Source: Gammaproteobacteria bacterium (GTDB taxonomy: Bacteria; Pseudomonadota; Gammaproteobacteria; Pseudomonadales; Azotimanducaceae). From it: 64,000 nt of DNA. The notes beneath the pieces are model-generated. The model was not told the origin of the DNA, made no database searches, and saw nothing but the letters and a program-made list of their open reading frames with translations. Location: the NCBI GenBank assembly GCA_018656865.1, contig JABHYO010000031.1, positions 1-64,000 on the forward strand, given 5' to 3'. Shown here in pieces: positions 36,130 to 44,565 of the stretch. Numbering within the stretch: position 1 is the stretch's first letter; every line of letters begins with the position of its first letter. The translations under genes were made by a program, and so were the position numbers.

Positions 36130-36212
36130 GCCTGCCGTGCTTTTCATGCAGGCATACCCCTACAAAAGTTAGTTTAGCTGAAGAAACCTATATAAATGTA
36201 TGAATTTGTAGG
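36130..36212 (-). promoter_or_regulatory. AT-rich leader with inverted repeats upstream of the polysaccharide export unit
   Basis: Just upstream of the first export gene, GCCTGC (36130-36135) pairs with GCAGGC (36148-36153). On the minus-strand mRNA this hairpin would hide the AGGCG that could act as ribosome site for the ATG at 36124. Further upstream, CCTACAAA (36159-36166) and TTTGTAGG (36205-36212) form a second inverted repeat, a possible operator. The flanking sequence is AT-rich, as expected for a promoter. Confidence 0.4.
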
Positions 36213-36340
36213 ATTTTGATTGCAGTTTGTTACAAGATAGACGGTAAAATTCGGCGAATAAGCGGCAATTTATTCGTGCATTTTCTGTTTTTCGATCGGA
36301 TATGCCAATAAATATCCCGGTTTTGATAGATAATATGGAT

Positions 36341-36781
36341 TTATCGAAGGACTTCTTCCTTCCAGATTCTCAATTCTCCCTCTTCTCTCAGCAGAAAGAG
36401 CCGTTTTCTGACCTCATCCTCATAGGTGGCTGATTGATATTGCTGCTTAAAGATGACATCGAATATACCGGAGTTCTCCAGCCCCATACTCTCAAGTTTC
36501 AGGTTTATCTCAACAGATTTTTCCGGTGCGATCCGGGCGCGTCTATGCTGTACCCATTCAGGTCGGCTCAGACCTTCTCTGGGAGATCTGGAACGCGTAT
36601 AGAGAGTGAGATAGGTCTCGATGTCCCCCTCACCCCAGGCACGTACCCACTGGCGCAGGAATTGTTTGACTTCACCGGCATGACACTGGAGTAGTTCTTC
36701 CGTAGTACCGGAACAGATGTCAGAAGCCTGAACGTAGGCAGCGAACAAGGTCATCACAAGAATCGAGAACGTCTTTTTCAT
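36341..36781 (-). CDS. Exported NTF2-like protein (Cds6 C-terminal-domain type)
   Basis: A 146-residue protein with a signal peptide (FSILVMTLFAAYVQA) and an NTF2-like domain (FLRQWVRAWGEGDIETYLTLY, later RARIAPEK), the domain that follows L,D-transpeptidase-like regions in Cds6 proteins. Two Cys near the start of the mature part may pair. It overlaps the acyl-CoA ligase stop by one base (TGATG), implying translational coupling, though a functional link is not obvious. Its own role is unknown. Confidence 0.75.
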   Translation of the reverse strand: MKKTFSILVMTLFAAYVQASDICSGTTEELLQCHAGEVKQFLRQWVRAWGEGDIETYLTLYTRSRSPREGLSRPEWVQHRRARIAPEKSVEINLKLESMGLENSGIFDVIFKQQYQSATYEDEVRKRLFLLREEGELRIWKEEVLR

Positions 36782-38421
36782 CAGGCTGTGCGGAGGTCGG
36801 GCAATTGGTAACTCTGCTCGTCCAACTGTGCTCTTATTGTCTTCTTGTCGATTTTACCAGTTGACGTCAGTGGGATGGTATCGACAAAAATTACATCATC
36901 AGGTAACTGCCATTTGGCGAATAACTCAGCACAGTGTTCAAGAATCAGTTCTTTGGTGACGTTGGCTCCCTCGATGAGTATGACCAGTGCGACCGGCCGT
37001 TCGTCCCATTTGGGATGGGGTTGGGCCACAACTGCGGCCTGAACGACACCTTCCAGTGCGACGATGTGGTTTTCAAGATCGACGGAGGAAATCCATTCAC
37101 CGCCAGATTTAATCAGGTCCTTGGATCTGTCGGCGATGATCAGGTATTGCTCAGCATCGATCCTAGCGACATCCCCGGTAACCAGCCAACCATCATGGAA
37201 TTTGTCAGGTTGCGGGTCATTGTAGTACTCGGCACAGATCCATGGTCCTCGAATGAGCAACTCTCCTACGGCTTCTCCATCGTGGGGCAATTTGTTCCAG
37301 TGTTCATCGACGATTTCAATTTCGAGCCCCGGCATCAGCAGGCCGGCCTTGGCTATGTTTTCAAATTGTTGATCTTCTGTCAGGTTGATATGCGATCGTT
37401 TTGCCACCTTACGGCTTAGAGATCCAAGGGGGTTGGTTTCCGTCATACCCCAGCCCTGAATCATTTCGACACCAAGTTCTTCTGCATACCATCGCATCAG
37501 AGAAAGCGGTGGTGCACTACCCCCACAGGTCAGTCTCGACAGGTTACTTAGGTCGTATTTGTCCGGATTGTTCTCGACTATCCCTTTAATTCCCTGCCAA
37601 ATCGTCGGGACACCAGCCGAGAGAGTGACTTCTTCGGTCGCCATCAATCCTATCAGGCGTTCAGGATCCATAAAACGATGCGGCATAATCTGCTTGCATC
37701 CGAGCATGGACGCCGCAAAAGGCAATCCCCAGCCCATAGCGTGGAACATCGGAACGATCCCGCAGACCGCGTCCCTAGCCGAAAGATTCATGGAATCTGT
37801 CATAGCCTGGGTAATGGTATGAAGATACGTGGATCGATTTGTATACATAACCCCTTTGGGCTTGCCTGTGGTGCCGCTTGTGTAACAAAGACCCATAGGA
37901 GAATTTTCGTCTATTTCCGGCCAGGCGTATTCTGTGTCGTGACCTGCGATGAAGTCCTCGTAGTCAACCTGGTTGGGGAAGCTCGATTCACCGCCTTCAC
38001 CATGGCGGGAAATCACCAGAAGTTCGACGGTCGGAATCTTGTCTATAATCGGCTCAAGCAGGGCCAGCAGATCTTCGTCGACGAAAATAATGCGATCGCC
38101 GGCGTGGTTGATGATGTACTCAAGATCATGTGGGCTGAGCCGAATATTGAGTGTGTGCAGAACACAGCCCATGGATGGTACACCCTGGTACAACTCGAGG
38201 TGGCGATAGTTGTTCCACATAAAGCTGCCGATGCGATCACCGATCTCGATGCCATGTCCGGCGAGAGCCCCGGCCATTTGTGCTGCTCGTGCTGCTGTGG
38301 CTCCCAGGGTCTGGCGATGGGTGCCGTCTGCAAGCAGTGTCACTATCTCGACGTTTGGATCCAGTTTTGCACCACGGCCGAGAATGCGTGAAAGCAGAAG
38401 AGGTGTTTGTTGCATTGTCAT
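36781..38421 (-). CDS. AMP-forming medium/long-chain fatty-acyl-CoA ligase
   Basis: A 546-residue ANL ligase. The P-loop is CYTSGTTGKPKGVMYTN, the A5 motif QGWGMTETNP, then DGWLVTGDVARIDAEQYL and the hinge RSKDLIKSGGEWISSVDLE; the C-terminal Lys is in LTSTGKIDKK. The ATG at 38421 follows AAAGGA by 9 bases; a longer frame to 38532 lacks support. This motif set is close to AlkK-type medium-chain ligases, which would suit products of the CYP153-like enzyme; that link is inference. Confidence 0.9.
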   Translation of the reverse strand: MTMQQTPLLLSRILGRGAKLDPNVEIVTLLADGTHRQTLGATAARAAQMAGALAGHGIEIGDRIGSFMWNNYRHLELYQGVPSMGCVLHTLNIRLSPHDLEYIINHAGDRIIFVDEDLLALLEPIIDKIPTVELLVISRHGEGGESSFPNQVDYEDFIAGHDTEYAWPEIDENSPMGLCYTSGTTGKPKGVMYTNRSTYLHTITQAMTDSMNLSARDAVCGIVPMFHAMGWGLPFAASMLGCKQIMPHRFMDPERLIGLMATEEVTLSAGVPTIWQGIKGIVENNPDKYDLSNLSRLTCGGSAPPLSLMRWYAEELGVEMIQGWGMTETNPLGSLSRKVAKRSHINLTEDQQFENIAKAGLLMPGLEIEIVDEHWNKLPHDGEAVGELLIRGPWICAEYYNDPQPDKFHDGWLVTGDVARIDAEQYLIIADRSKDLIKSGGEWISSVDLENHIVALEGVVQAAVVAQPHPKWDERPVALVILIEGANVTKELILEHCAELFAKWQLPDDVIFVDTIPLTSTGKIDKKTIRAQLDEQSYQLPDLRTA

Positions 38422-38476
38422 ATTTGTTGTCCTTTCCTGCGGATAGTCCCCTGGGCTTTGACCGGCGCTAGGATAA

Positions 38477-39358
38477 CTAAAAATGCTGCATTTTTCTCTG
38501 GTGGTGCCAGGTTTCCACTGAGAAGACGACAAGCGCCACCCAAATGAAACCGAAGCTGATCATTCTGCCCATGTCGAACGGTTCTCCGTAGAGGTAAATT
38601 GCCAGAACAAGTGACATGGATGGTGAAATGTACTGGAGGAGTCCGATAGCAACGAGGGAGAGGCGCTTAACAGCGGCTGCAAAGCAGAGCAGTGGGAAAG
38701 CAGTGACAAGGCCGCCCAGCATCAGCAGTCCATCTATTGCATGATCGTCACCGAACGTCAGCACACCCTGTGCCAGTGACCAGATGAGGTAGGTGAGGGC
38801 GAAGGGTACGATCATTGCAGTTTCGATGGCGAGACCGGCTACAGCATGGAGGTTGAGGCTTTTTCTGAACAGACCATAGAAACCGAAAGTGAAGGCGAGA
38901 CCGAGTGCCAGCCAGGGTATTGCCCCGAACAACAGCAGCTGCAGAATAATTCCAGATGCGGCGATCATCACGGCAATCCACTGCAGCGGGCGCATATGCT
39001 CTTTAAGAAAGACAACACCCAGAAACAGGGTGACCAGCGGATTGATGAAGTAACCCAGGGCCGCCTCGGTGATCTGATTGTTCAGAACGGCGTAGATAAA
39101 CACAAGCCAGTTGAAACAAAGGAGCATGGCCGTCACCAGTATCTTCGGCAGTATCCTGAGGGGGACTTTCAGGCGGTCAAGATCGCCAGTGTAAGCAAGA
39201 ATTGCGATCAGCAGGATAAACGCCCAGATAATACGGTGGCTCAGTATCTCCTCGGCTGAAACGTGGTTGATCCACTTGAAGTAAATGGGCGAAACACCCC
39301 AGAACAGGTAAGCGCCCAGGGCGAAATAGGTTCCGTGCAGGGTCGTTCGATCAATCAA
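38477..39358 (-). CDS. rarD: RarD-type EamA family transporter
   Basis: A ~293-residue inner-membrane protein with about ten helices in two EamA repeats. The N-terminal GTYFALGAYLFWGVSPIYFKW and the following SAEEILSHRIIWAF are characteristic of RarD. I prefer the TTG at 39358 because AAGG lies 8 bases upstream; the frame extends to TTG 39373. The transported compound is not established. Confidence 0.88.
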   Translation of the reverse strand: MIDRTTLHGTYFALGAYLFWGVSPIYFKWINHVSAEEILSHRIIWAFILLIAILAYTGDLDRLKVPLRILPKILVTAMLLCFNWLVFIYAVLNNQITEAALGYFINPLVTLFLGVVFLKEHMRPLQWIAVMIAASGIILQLLLFGAIPWLALGLAFTFGFYGLFRKSLNLHAVAGLAIETAMIVPFALTYLIWSLAQGVLTFGDDHAIDGLLMLGGLVTAFPLLCFAAAVKRLSLVAIGLLQYISPSMSLVLAIYLYGEPFDMGRMISFGFIWVALVVFSVETWHHQRKMQHF

Positions 39359-39571
39359 GTCGATTACCTTCAAGGTGGTTGCAGAGCCGATTCATTAGAT
39401 GGAAGCCGCATGGTGTAAAGCAGGCGGGCAATTTAGCCATGAAATACTTCTCTGAATATATTAGCGCCAAGTATGGCCTCACCGGTTATAACGCCCAGGT
39501 AGCTGATGATTTTCGTACCGTCCACGGTTTGAGTAGTTGTGATAATCATAGTGGTCGCCCAGAATTGTCGA

Positions 39572-40285
39572 ATGATGATATCAAAAGCATCCGCTTTGCT
39601 CGTGCTGATGATGCTGATCTATGATAGCCGGGCAGAGGACTGGCAGAGTCAACGCATGGGTATGGTCGAAGAAGTTCAGGCAGATATGAGAGCCTTCATC
39701 GGCCACCCTTTGTCTGAACAGATAGAAAAAGCACTTCGACAGGTCGAGCGGCACGAATTTGTGCCGGTTCATCTGCAGAGGAGTGCCTACGAAAATAGAC
39801 CGCTGCCGATTGGCAGTGATCAGACTATTTCTCAACCTTTTATCGTCGCTCTGATGACGGAACTGCTGTCGCTGGGGCCGTCATCGAGGGTGCTGGAGGT
39901 CGGTACCGGGTCCGGTTATCAGTCTGCGGTTCTGGCTGAGATATGTGAGCAGGTCTATTCGATTGAGATAATCGGTTCCCTGGCGTCAGAAGCCTCTCAG
40001 AGACTGCTGAAACTCGGTTACATAAATGTCTCGGTCAGGCATGGTGACGGCACTCAAGGCTGGCCACAAAAGGCACCATTTGATGGGATCATCGTTACGG
40101 CTGCAGGACTGGATATTCCTCAGGAACTGCTGAATCAGCTAAAGCCCGGTGGCAGCCTGGTGATGCCTGTCGGTAGTGTTTCATCAGTACAGCAGCTCAA
40201 AGTTATAAAGAGAAATGCGGGTGGATTCTCTGAACGTGATGTTCTGCCTGTCAGGTTCGTGCCGATCACACACGACGTACGCTGA
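39572..40285 (+). CDS. pcm: Protein-L-isoaspartate O-methyltransferase, probably exported
   Basis: A SAM-dependent repair enzyme for isoaspartyl residues. Motif I is [17 protein letters not shown]; upstream are the substrate-binding [21 protein letters not shown] and downstream [12 protein letters not shown], all Pcm hallmarks. It starts at the ATG pair at 39572/39575 (a GTG at 39539 would lengthen it by 11). The first ~20 residues ([18 protein letters not shown]) read as a signal peptide, so the enzyme may work in the periplasm, where SAM supply would be a puzzle. It is not next to surE. Confidence 0.88.
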   Translation: MMISKASALLVLMMLIYDSRAEDWQSQRMGMVEEVQADMRAFIGHPLSEQIEKALRQVERHEFVPVHLQRSAYENRPLPIGSDQTISQPFIVALMTELLSLGPSSRVLEVGTGSGYQSAVLAEICEQVYSIEIIGSLASEASQRLLKLGYINVSVRHGDGTQGWPQKAPFDGIIVTAAGLDIPQELLNQLKPGGSLVMPVGSVSSVQQLKVIKRNAGGFSERDVLPVRFVPITHDVR

Positions 40286-40306
40286 CCTGTCTCCGTAAGA
40301 AAGCAG

Positions 40307-40918
40307 CTAGCGTACGATTAGGATTTCACCGGACGCGTTGACAGGTCGCTTGAGGAACTTTTCGACAACTTCGACATTGTCGAATTTCTCCTCACATTTT
40401 TCGCTAAGTGCTGTAAACGGTGGTCTACAGGGGTCCGAAATCATCGACTGGCGAATCCCGGCTTTTTTGCCGCGGCGGATTAAGTTGTAGAGCTCAGTGC
40501 TCATTTCATCCCAGAAGCAGATGTCGGCACCGAGAATGACGTCAAACCCGGAAAGATAATCTACAGTGAGTTGATTAAACCGCTTTTTTTCCCCGGTCAT
40601 CCTGACGCCATTGATCTTTGCATGCAGCTCGAGATAAGGCAGAACATTCTCATCGGCGTCGATACCGTGAACACGATTGCCAAATTGTTTTGCGCAGAAA
40701 AGACCCAGTAGCCCCCAGCCGCATCCTATTTCCAGTACCCTTGCCTTTTTTGGCAGTGGGTTTTTCTTTAGGTAGTCCATGATCAGATAGCTGGAATTCC
40801 AGAACTTGTTGCCATGAATTTCGGCCACATGACCCTCACGTTTCAGTTGTCTGATGTCTGGGTGACCTGCTTTTAGGATCTTCAGACCGAAGGCCTGGCG
40901 GGAAGTTCTGGCTGTCAT
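40307..40918 (-). CDS. Class I SAM-dependent methyltransferase (Methyltransf_16-like)
   Basis: A 203-residue cytosolic protein. Motif I is VLEIGCGWGLLG, the acidic SAM-ribose residue is in HGIDADE, and FDVILGADICFWDE matches the VILGAD-type post-II motif of lysine/METTL21-like methyltransferases. A protein-lysine substrate is possible. It is convergent with pcm, 21 bases apart. Confidence 0.82.
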   Translation of the reverse strand: MTARTSRQAFGLKILKAGHPDIRQLKREGHVAEIHGNKFWNSSYLIMDYLKKNPLPKKARVLEIGCGWGLLGLFCAKQFGNRVHGIDADENVLPYLELHAKINGVRMTGEKKRFNQLTVDYLSGFDVILGADICFWDEMSTELYNLIRRGKKAGIRQSMISDPCRPPFTALSEKCEEKFDNVEVVEKFLKRPVNASGEILIVR

Positions 40919-40952
40919 GGAGTACTTCTTAGACTGTGGAAGGCCGGTATTG

Positions 40953-41011
40953 TAGGGAACCTCTGATCAAGTATCCACAGAGTCTATGGATACTGGTTCA
41001 GAGGTTCCCTA
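40953..41011. repeat. 59-bp near-perfect palindrome with TA ends
   Basis: TAGGGAACCTCTGA at 40953-40966 is the perfect reverse complement of TCAGAGGTTCCCTA at 40998-41011. Inside, AGTATCCA and TGGATACT form a second stem with only a small mismatch loop between. The whole can fold as one long hairpin in the divergent region between the methyltransferase and the DUF4139 gene. TA at both ends and terminal GGGAACC-type arms recall small inverted-repeat elements (MITE- or REP-like). No T tract follows, so it is not a typical terminator. Confidence 0.8.
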
Positions 41012-41043
41012 GAATGTGATTTAACTTATCTCGGTTTACCAAC

Positions 41044-42444
41044 ATGCTCATGAAGTTTTCTATACCCGTTGTAGTCCTCATGTTGATCAGTGACGTCCTG
41101 CTCGCTGAAGGTCATTTCGAACTGTCTGCGGCGGATAGGGTCGACCTTGGCCTGACCGTATTCAACGACAACTTTGCAGTGATCATGGATCGCCGGAGGG
41201 TGGCCATGGCGAAAAATGAGATTCGGCTGGAGTTCTCTGACGTCGCTCGGACTATCCAGCCGGAGACGGTTACGCTTCGCACCGACAGGAAAAAAGGGTT
41301 TGTTGCGATACAACAGAATTATCGATATGACCTGCTGAACCGGGAATCGCTACTTGGACGGTTTGTCGGTCGCAAGGTTAAGTATTTCCGGTCACTATTG
41401 GAAAATGGCACTTACGAAAAAGTACTTCGGGAGGGCGTCCTGCTGTCGATCAACCCGGAGATTGTCATGTTCGGTGATGTCATTGAGATCCAGCCTGAAG
41501 GTACGATTTCACTGCCATCTCTGCCGTCAGACCTCAGAACCAAACCGACACTGGTTTTTCTGGGCCACAATTCGCATCAGGGAGCGCAGGAAGTCACCGT
41601 CAGGTACCACGCCCGTGATATTAACTGGGCAGCGGACTATACGCTGACGCTGGCGAAAAAAGGAATGCTCAATGGCTGGGTCACTATTCATAACCGCAGC
41701 GGCTCCGACCTGGCGGTTGACGATTTGAATCTGATTGCAGGCGAAGTCGGGCGAGAGGTGTCATCCCACGCGCCAAAGTCATTGCAACGAGCCATGGTAT
41801 CCGAGATGGCGGCAGATGTGATGGCGCCTGGACGTGCGAAAGCTGGCGACTATCATCGCTATCATTTCGACGGCCCCGTAAATCTACTCAAGAACGACCT
41901 GACCCAGATGCGTCTCGTCACAGCCGACGGCATCAAGGTAGACAAGAGTTACCGTCTGATTTCGAACGTACAAAGATTCCCTGCCGATGGTGTTGAGGAA
42001 CGGTCGCCGGCGGTGGTTCTGACCTTTGCCAACGACAAACGCAACAATCTCGACGTGCCCATTCCAGCAGGTATTGTCCGGGTCTACGAAAGAGATGGTG
42101 TTGACGAGAACTTTATCGGTGAAGCCAGGGTAGGGCACACACCTGCCGGTAGCGAAGTGGAGCTGGTGACGGGGCGGGCATTTGATCTATCCGCGAAACG
42201 TGTACAGAAAGGCTATCAGCGTCGCGGTGATCGTGCTGCCGAGGTTGCCTATAGCATTACGCTGAAGAATGCGACCGACAAGCCGGTAAAGGTTCGGCTG
42301 GTAGAAAAATTTTCAGGCCAGTGGAAAGTGACACAGCAGTCGGGTGAGGGGAGTCGCCTTGATGCCAGAACTCTCGTATTTGATCAGTCCGTTCCGGCAA
42401 AAGGAGAATCACAGTTGGACTATTCCGTCAGGATGAACTGGTAG
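41044..42444 (+). CDS. Exported DUF4139 domain protein
   Basis: A 466-residue protein with a signal peptide (FSIPVVVLMLISDVLLA). The C-terminal ~300 residues match DUF4139: VRYHARDINWAADYTLTL, then GWVTIHNRSGSDLAVDDLNLIAGEV, and a final SVRMNW. The N-terminal part is a beta-rich region typical of bacterial members. Its function is unknown. It converges on the vWA gene at 42449 with four bases between stops, so it is an independent unit. Confidence 0.88.
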   Translation: MLMKFSIPVVVLMLISDVLLAEGHFELSAADRVDLGLTVFNDNFAVIMDRRRVAMAKNEIRLEFSDVARTIQPETVTLRTDRKKGFVAIQQNYRYDLLNRESLLGRFVGRKVKYFRSLLENGTYEKVLREGVLLSINPEIVMFGDVIEIQPEGTISLPSLPSDLRTKPTLVFLGHNSHQGAQEVTVRYHARDINWAADYTLTLAKKGMLNGWVTIHNRSGSDLAVDDLNLIAGEVGREVSSHAPKSLQRAMVSEMAADVMAPGRAKAGDYHRYHFDGPVNLLKNDLTQMRLVTADGIKVDKSYRLISNVQRFPADGVEERSPAVVLTFANDKRNNLDVPIPAGIVRVYERDGVDENFIGEARVGHTPAGSEVELVTGRAFDLSAKRVQKGYQRRGDRAAEVAYSITLKNATDKPVKVRLVEKFSGQWKVTQQSGEGSRLDARTLVFDQSVPAKGESQLDYSVRMNW

Positions 42445-42448
42445 AAGC

Positions 42449-43474
42449 TCAGAGGGGATTGGTCATGTCGTCGAGAGTACGGAAATCGTTCAATCCCACG
42501 AACGTGCCGCCATTTCTCTCGCACAGGGTTCGCATCAGTATGGAGAACTTGATACCTGTTTCCTGATAACGGGGTGGGTTGGCGAATTGTACGGGGAAGC
42601 CAACTGCGTGAATTCTCACCAATCGTTCTCCCTCGTCGTCCGCTCGGTTGATCCTGTCGACAACCTCGACTACGCGCTGAATCGAACGACCGCTGAACTC
42701 GTCGCCAAATACATATAGGCTTATTTTCCTGTCCGGCCGATAGTAAGTGGAGATGGCTTTGGTAATGCCCTCGACCGGTGAAGAGTTGGAGAAGACATTC
42801 CAGGTTTTGAGACGATTGATAATGGCCCTTCTGCGCGTTTCCGTATCAGGAATCCATGAGTTGGCATACTGCGTAAACATATAGTTCCCCATGTCGTTCA
42901 TGACCTGGATTCCCTTGAGGCGTGGGTAGACAGCCAGGGTTTCGGCAACTTTCTGCAACACCAGCGGCCAGGCGTAGTTATACATGCTACCGCTGGTGTC
43001 GATAATGAAGATGACGTATTCGCTATCGACAGGTACACCACCGATCTTGTTGTCATCGCTCCGCTTGTAGTCTGCAAGAAGTTTCGCCATTTCATCGGTC
43101 AGGGACTGCTTTGCATTGGCAAGTCGGCCTTCGATGAGGTTTGCGACCCGAGTCTTGTCCAGGGTGTGCTCATGTTTAGCTTTCAGCGCCTCCAGTTCGG
43201 CATTGAGCAAGACGAGTCGCTCGAGCTGTTCCTGCTGAACGTCTTCCCGGCGCAACATTCTGCGATTGATATCGCGTGTCTCGCCGCGCAGATCAAATAG
43301 ATCCTGTTGCAGCACTGCGAGGTAGCCCTCGAGGTTTTCGATGGATTCTTCAATGACGATGGGTTCGAAAACCTTGGTTAGCACGAGTAGGAGGATGATG
43401 GCACCAAAGCCACAGCTGATAACATCGAGAAAGGAAAGGCTAATACCTTCGATATCGCGCCTTTTGGTCCTCAT
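42449..43474 (-). CDS. Membrane-anchored vWA protein with ExbD-like N-terminal segment (paralog 1)
   Basis: A 341-residue protein; the ATG at 43474 has GGAGG 8 bases upstream and overlaps the previous stop by four bases (ATGA). Residues ~11-33 are one membrane segment, SLSFLDVISCGFGAIILLL, containing Asp17 at the place where ExbD/TolR/MotB carry their proton-accepting Asp. Residues ~45-140 form a coiled coil. The vWA domain follows with a full MIDAS start, DTSGS at 159-163, suggesting Mg2+-dependent ligand binding in the periplasm. Last gene of the nine-gene operon. I infer a stator subunit partnering the ExbB-like protein. Confidence 0.88.
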   Translation of the reverse strand: MRTKRRDIEGISLSFLDVISCGFGAIILLLVLTKVFEPIVIEESIENLEGYLAVLQQDLFDLRGETRDINRRMLRREDVQQEQLERLVLLNAELEALKAKHEHTLDKTRVANLIEGRLANAKQSLTDEMAKLLADYKRSDDNKIGGVPVDSEYVIFIIDTSGSMYNYAWPLVLQKVAETLAVYPRLKGIQVMNDMGNYMFTQYANSWIPDTETRRRAIINRLKTWNVFSNSSPVEGITKAISTYYRPDRKISLYVFGDEFSGRSIQRVVEVVDRINRADDEGERLVRIHAVGFPVQFANPPRYQETGIKFSILMRTLCERNGGTFVGLNDFRTLDDMTNPL

Positions 43475-44565
43475 GGCCAATCCTCCGGCGGAGACAGAAA
43501 CGAACCACCTGTTATCTGTGCCAGGCGCCAATAGGAAGGTGTGGAGATGGGGTCACCTTCCATCGGGAACAGAATGACATTAACGGGACTTTCGAAAGGC
43601 AACAGTTCAATACTTTCGGTGAAGAGTTCTACCCGTTCTCTGCTGTCGATAACCGTGCGCTTTGGCTCCTCAAGTCCCATGGTAGGCAGACTGTCGACGA
43701 TGAGAAAGATGTTGTCCGGCAGGGGTTCCATACCGGAAGCCAGGTTGAAGGCATGGTGTAGTGAAGTGCCGCCCTGTGGAATTTCCTTCCTTAGGGCTTC
43801 CAAGGCGCCATCGGTATCGGCTCGTTCAGTGGCTCTCAGCCAGCTTGATTCCGTTCCGGCGATCACGGGTTTTGCCTGTTCGTTGAATAGAGCTAATTGA
43901 AAGTAGGATTCCTTTGGCAGGTTGGCGAGAATCCAATCGACAGTGGCGATAGCGCGCTGCCACTTCTTTGATTGCAGTTTTTGATCATCGGGTAGGTTTC
44001 TGCGCCTGATGACATTGACGATTGTCTTATCGAGCATGCTTGCGGAGGCATCAAGCATGATCAGAATATGCTGGCCACCGACCTTCATGCCGGTGAGATA
44101 CTGGCGATCGCCCTCGCCGATAACCGTTCGAAGGGCTGTGCCGGTTGACTCGTCGGCGCCGACGCTACCTTCGAGGTTCGCCGCTTCAAGTTCCAGCTCT
44201 TTTAGTTCTGACTTCAAGCTGTCGATCGTCTGATCCTGGCTGGCACCTTCTGTTTGCAGTGCAGCTAGCACGGCCTCAATTGATCTGATAGTTTCGACCA
44301 GTTTCTGCGCCATATCCTGCGTTGTGACAATCTCGTCATCCTGTTCTTTGACGGTATTTCGGAGAACGATAAGGTTCTCTTTTTCGTTGGTGACCAGCTC
44401 TTCGAGTCGTGTGACTTCCGCCATCACCTGGGCGCTGACTTCTTGAGTGGTGGCTTCGGTCGCGTGGTTAATAACGATATAAATGAGGATGACTGCACCA
44501 AAGCCACAGGACATGATGTCGAGAAACGAAAGGCTGAATATGTTTGCCTCTCGTCTTTTAGCCAT
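43471..44565 (-). CDS. Membrane-anchored vWA protein with ExbD-like N-terminal segment (paralog 2)
   Basis: A 364-residue protein with the same layout as its downstream neighbour: membrane segment with SLSFLDIMSCGFGAVIL and Asp16, a coiled coil at ~40-135, and a vWA domain with DASAS at 172-176 and a conserved Thr in GGTSLHHAF. Outside the shared membrane motif and MIDAS the two proteins differ greatly, so they are old paralogs, not a recent duplication. It overlaps the upstream gene by 8 bases and the downstream one by 4. A heterodimer of the two is the natural inference. Confidence 0.88.
   Translation of the reverse strand: MAKRREANIFSLSFLDIMSCGFGAVILIYIVINHATEATTQEVSAQVMAEVTRLEELVTNEKENLIVLRNTVKEQDDEIVTTQDMAQKLVETIRSIEAVLAALQTEGASQDQTIDSLKSELKELELEAANLEGSVGADESTGTALRTVIGEGDRQYLTGMKVGGQHILIMLDASASMLDKTIVNVIRRRNLPDDQKLQSKKWQRAIATVDWILANLPKESYFQLALFNEQAKPVIAGTESSWLRATERADTDGALEALRKEIPQGGTSLHHAFNLASGMEPLPDNIFLIVDSLPTMGLEEPKRTVIDSRERVELFTESIELLPFESPVNVILFPMEGDPISTPSYWRLAQITGGSFLSPPEDWP

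Noticed and set aside
36079-36190. Possible cyclic-di-GMP (GEMM) riboswitch before the polysaccharide genes
   Set aside because: A few short pieces (GTGGAATGACGCGAAG) recall the motif, but the conserved GCAAACC core and tetraloop-receptor layout are not present.
41001-41030. Intrinsic terminator at the 59-bp palindrome
   Set aside because: No T tract follows on either strand and the element lies between divergent gene starts, where no transcript ends.
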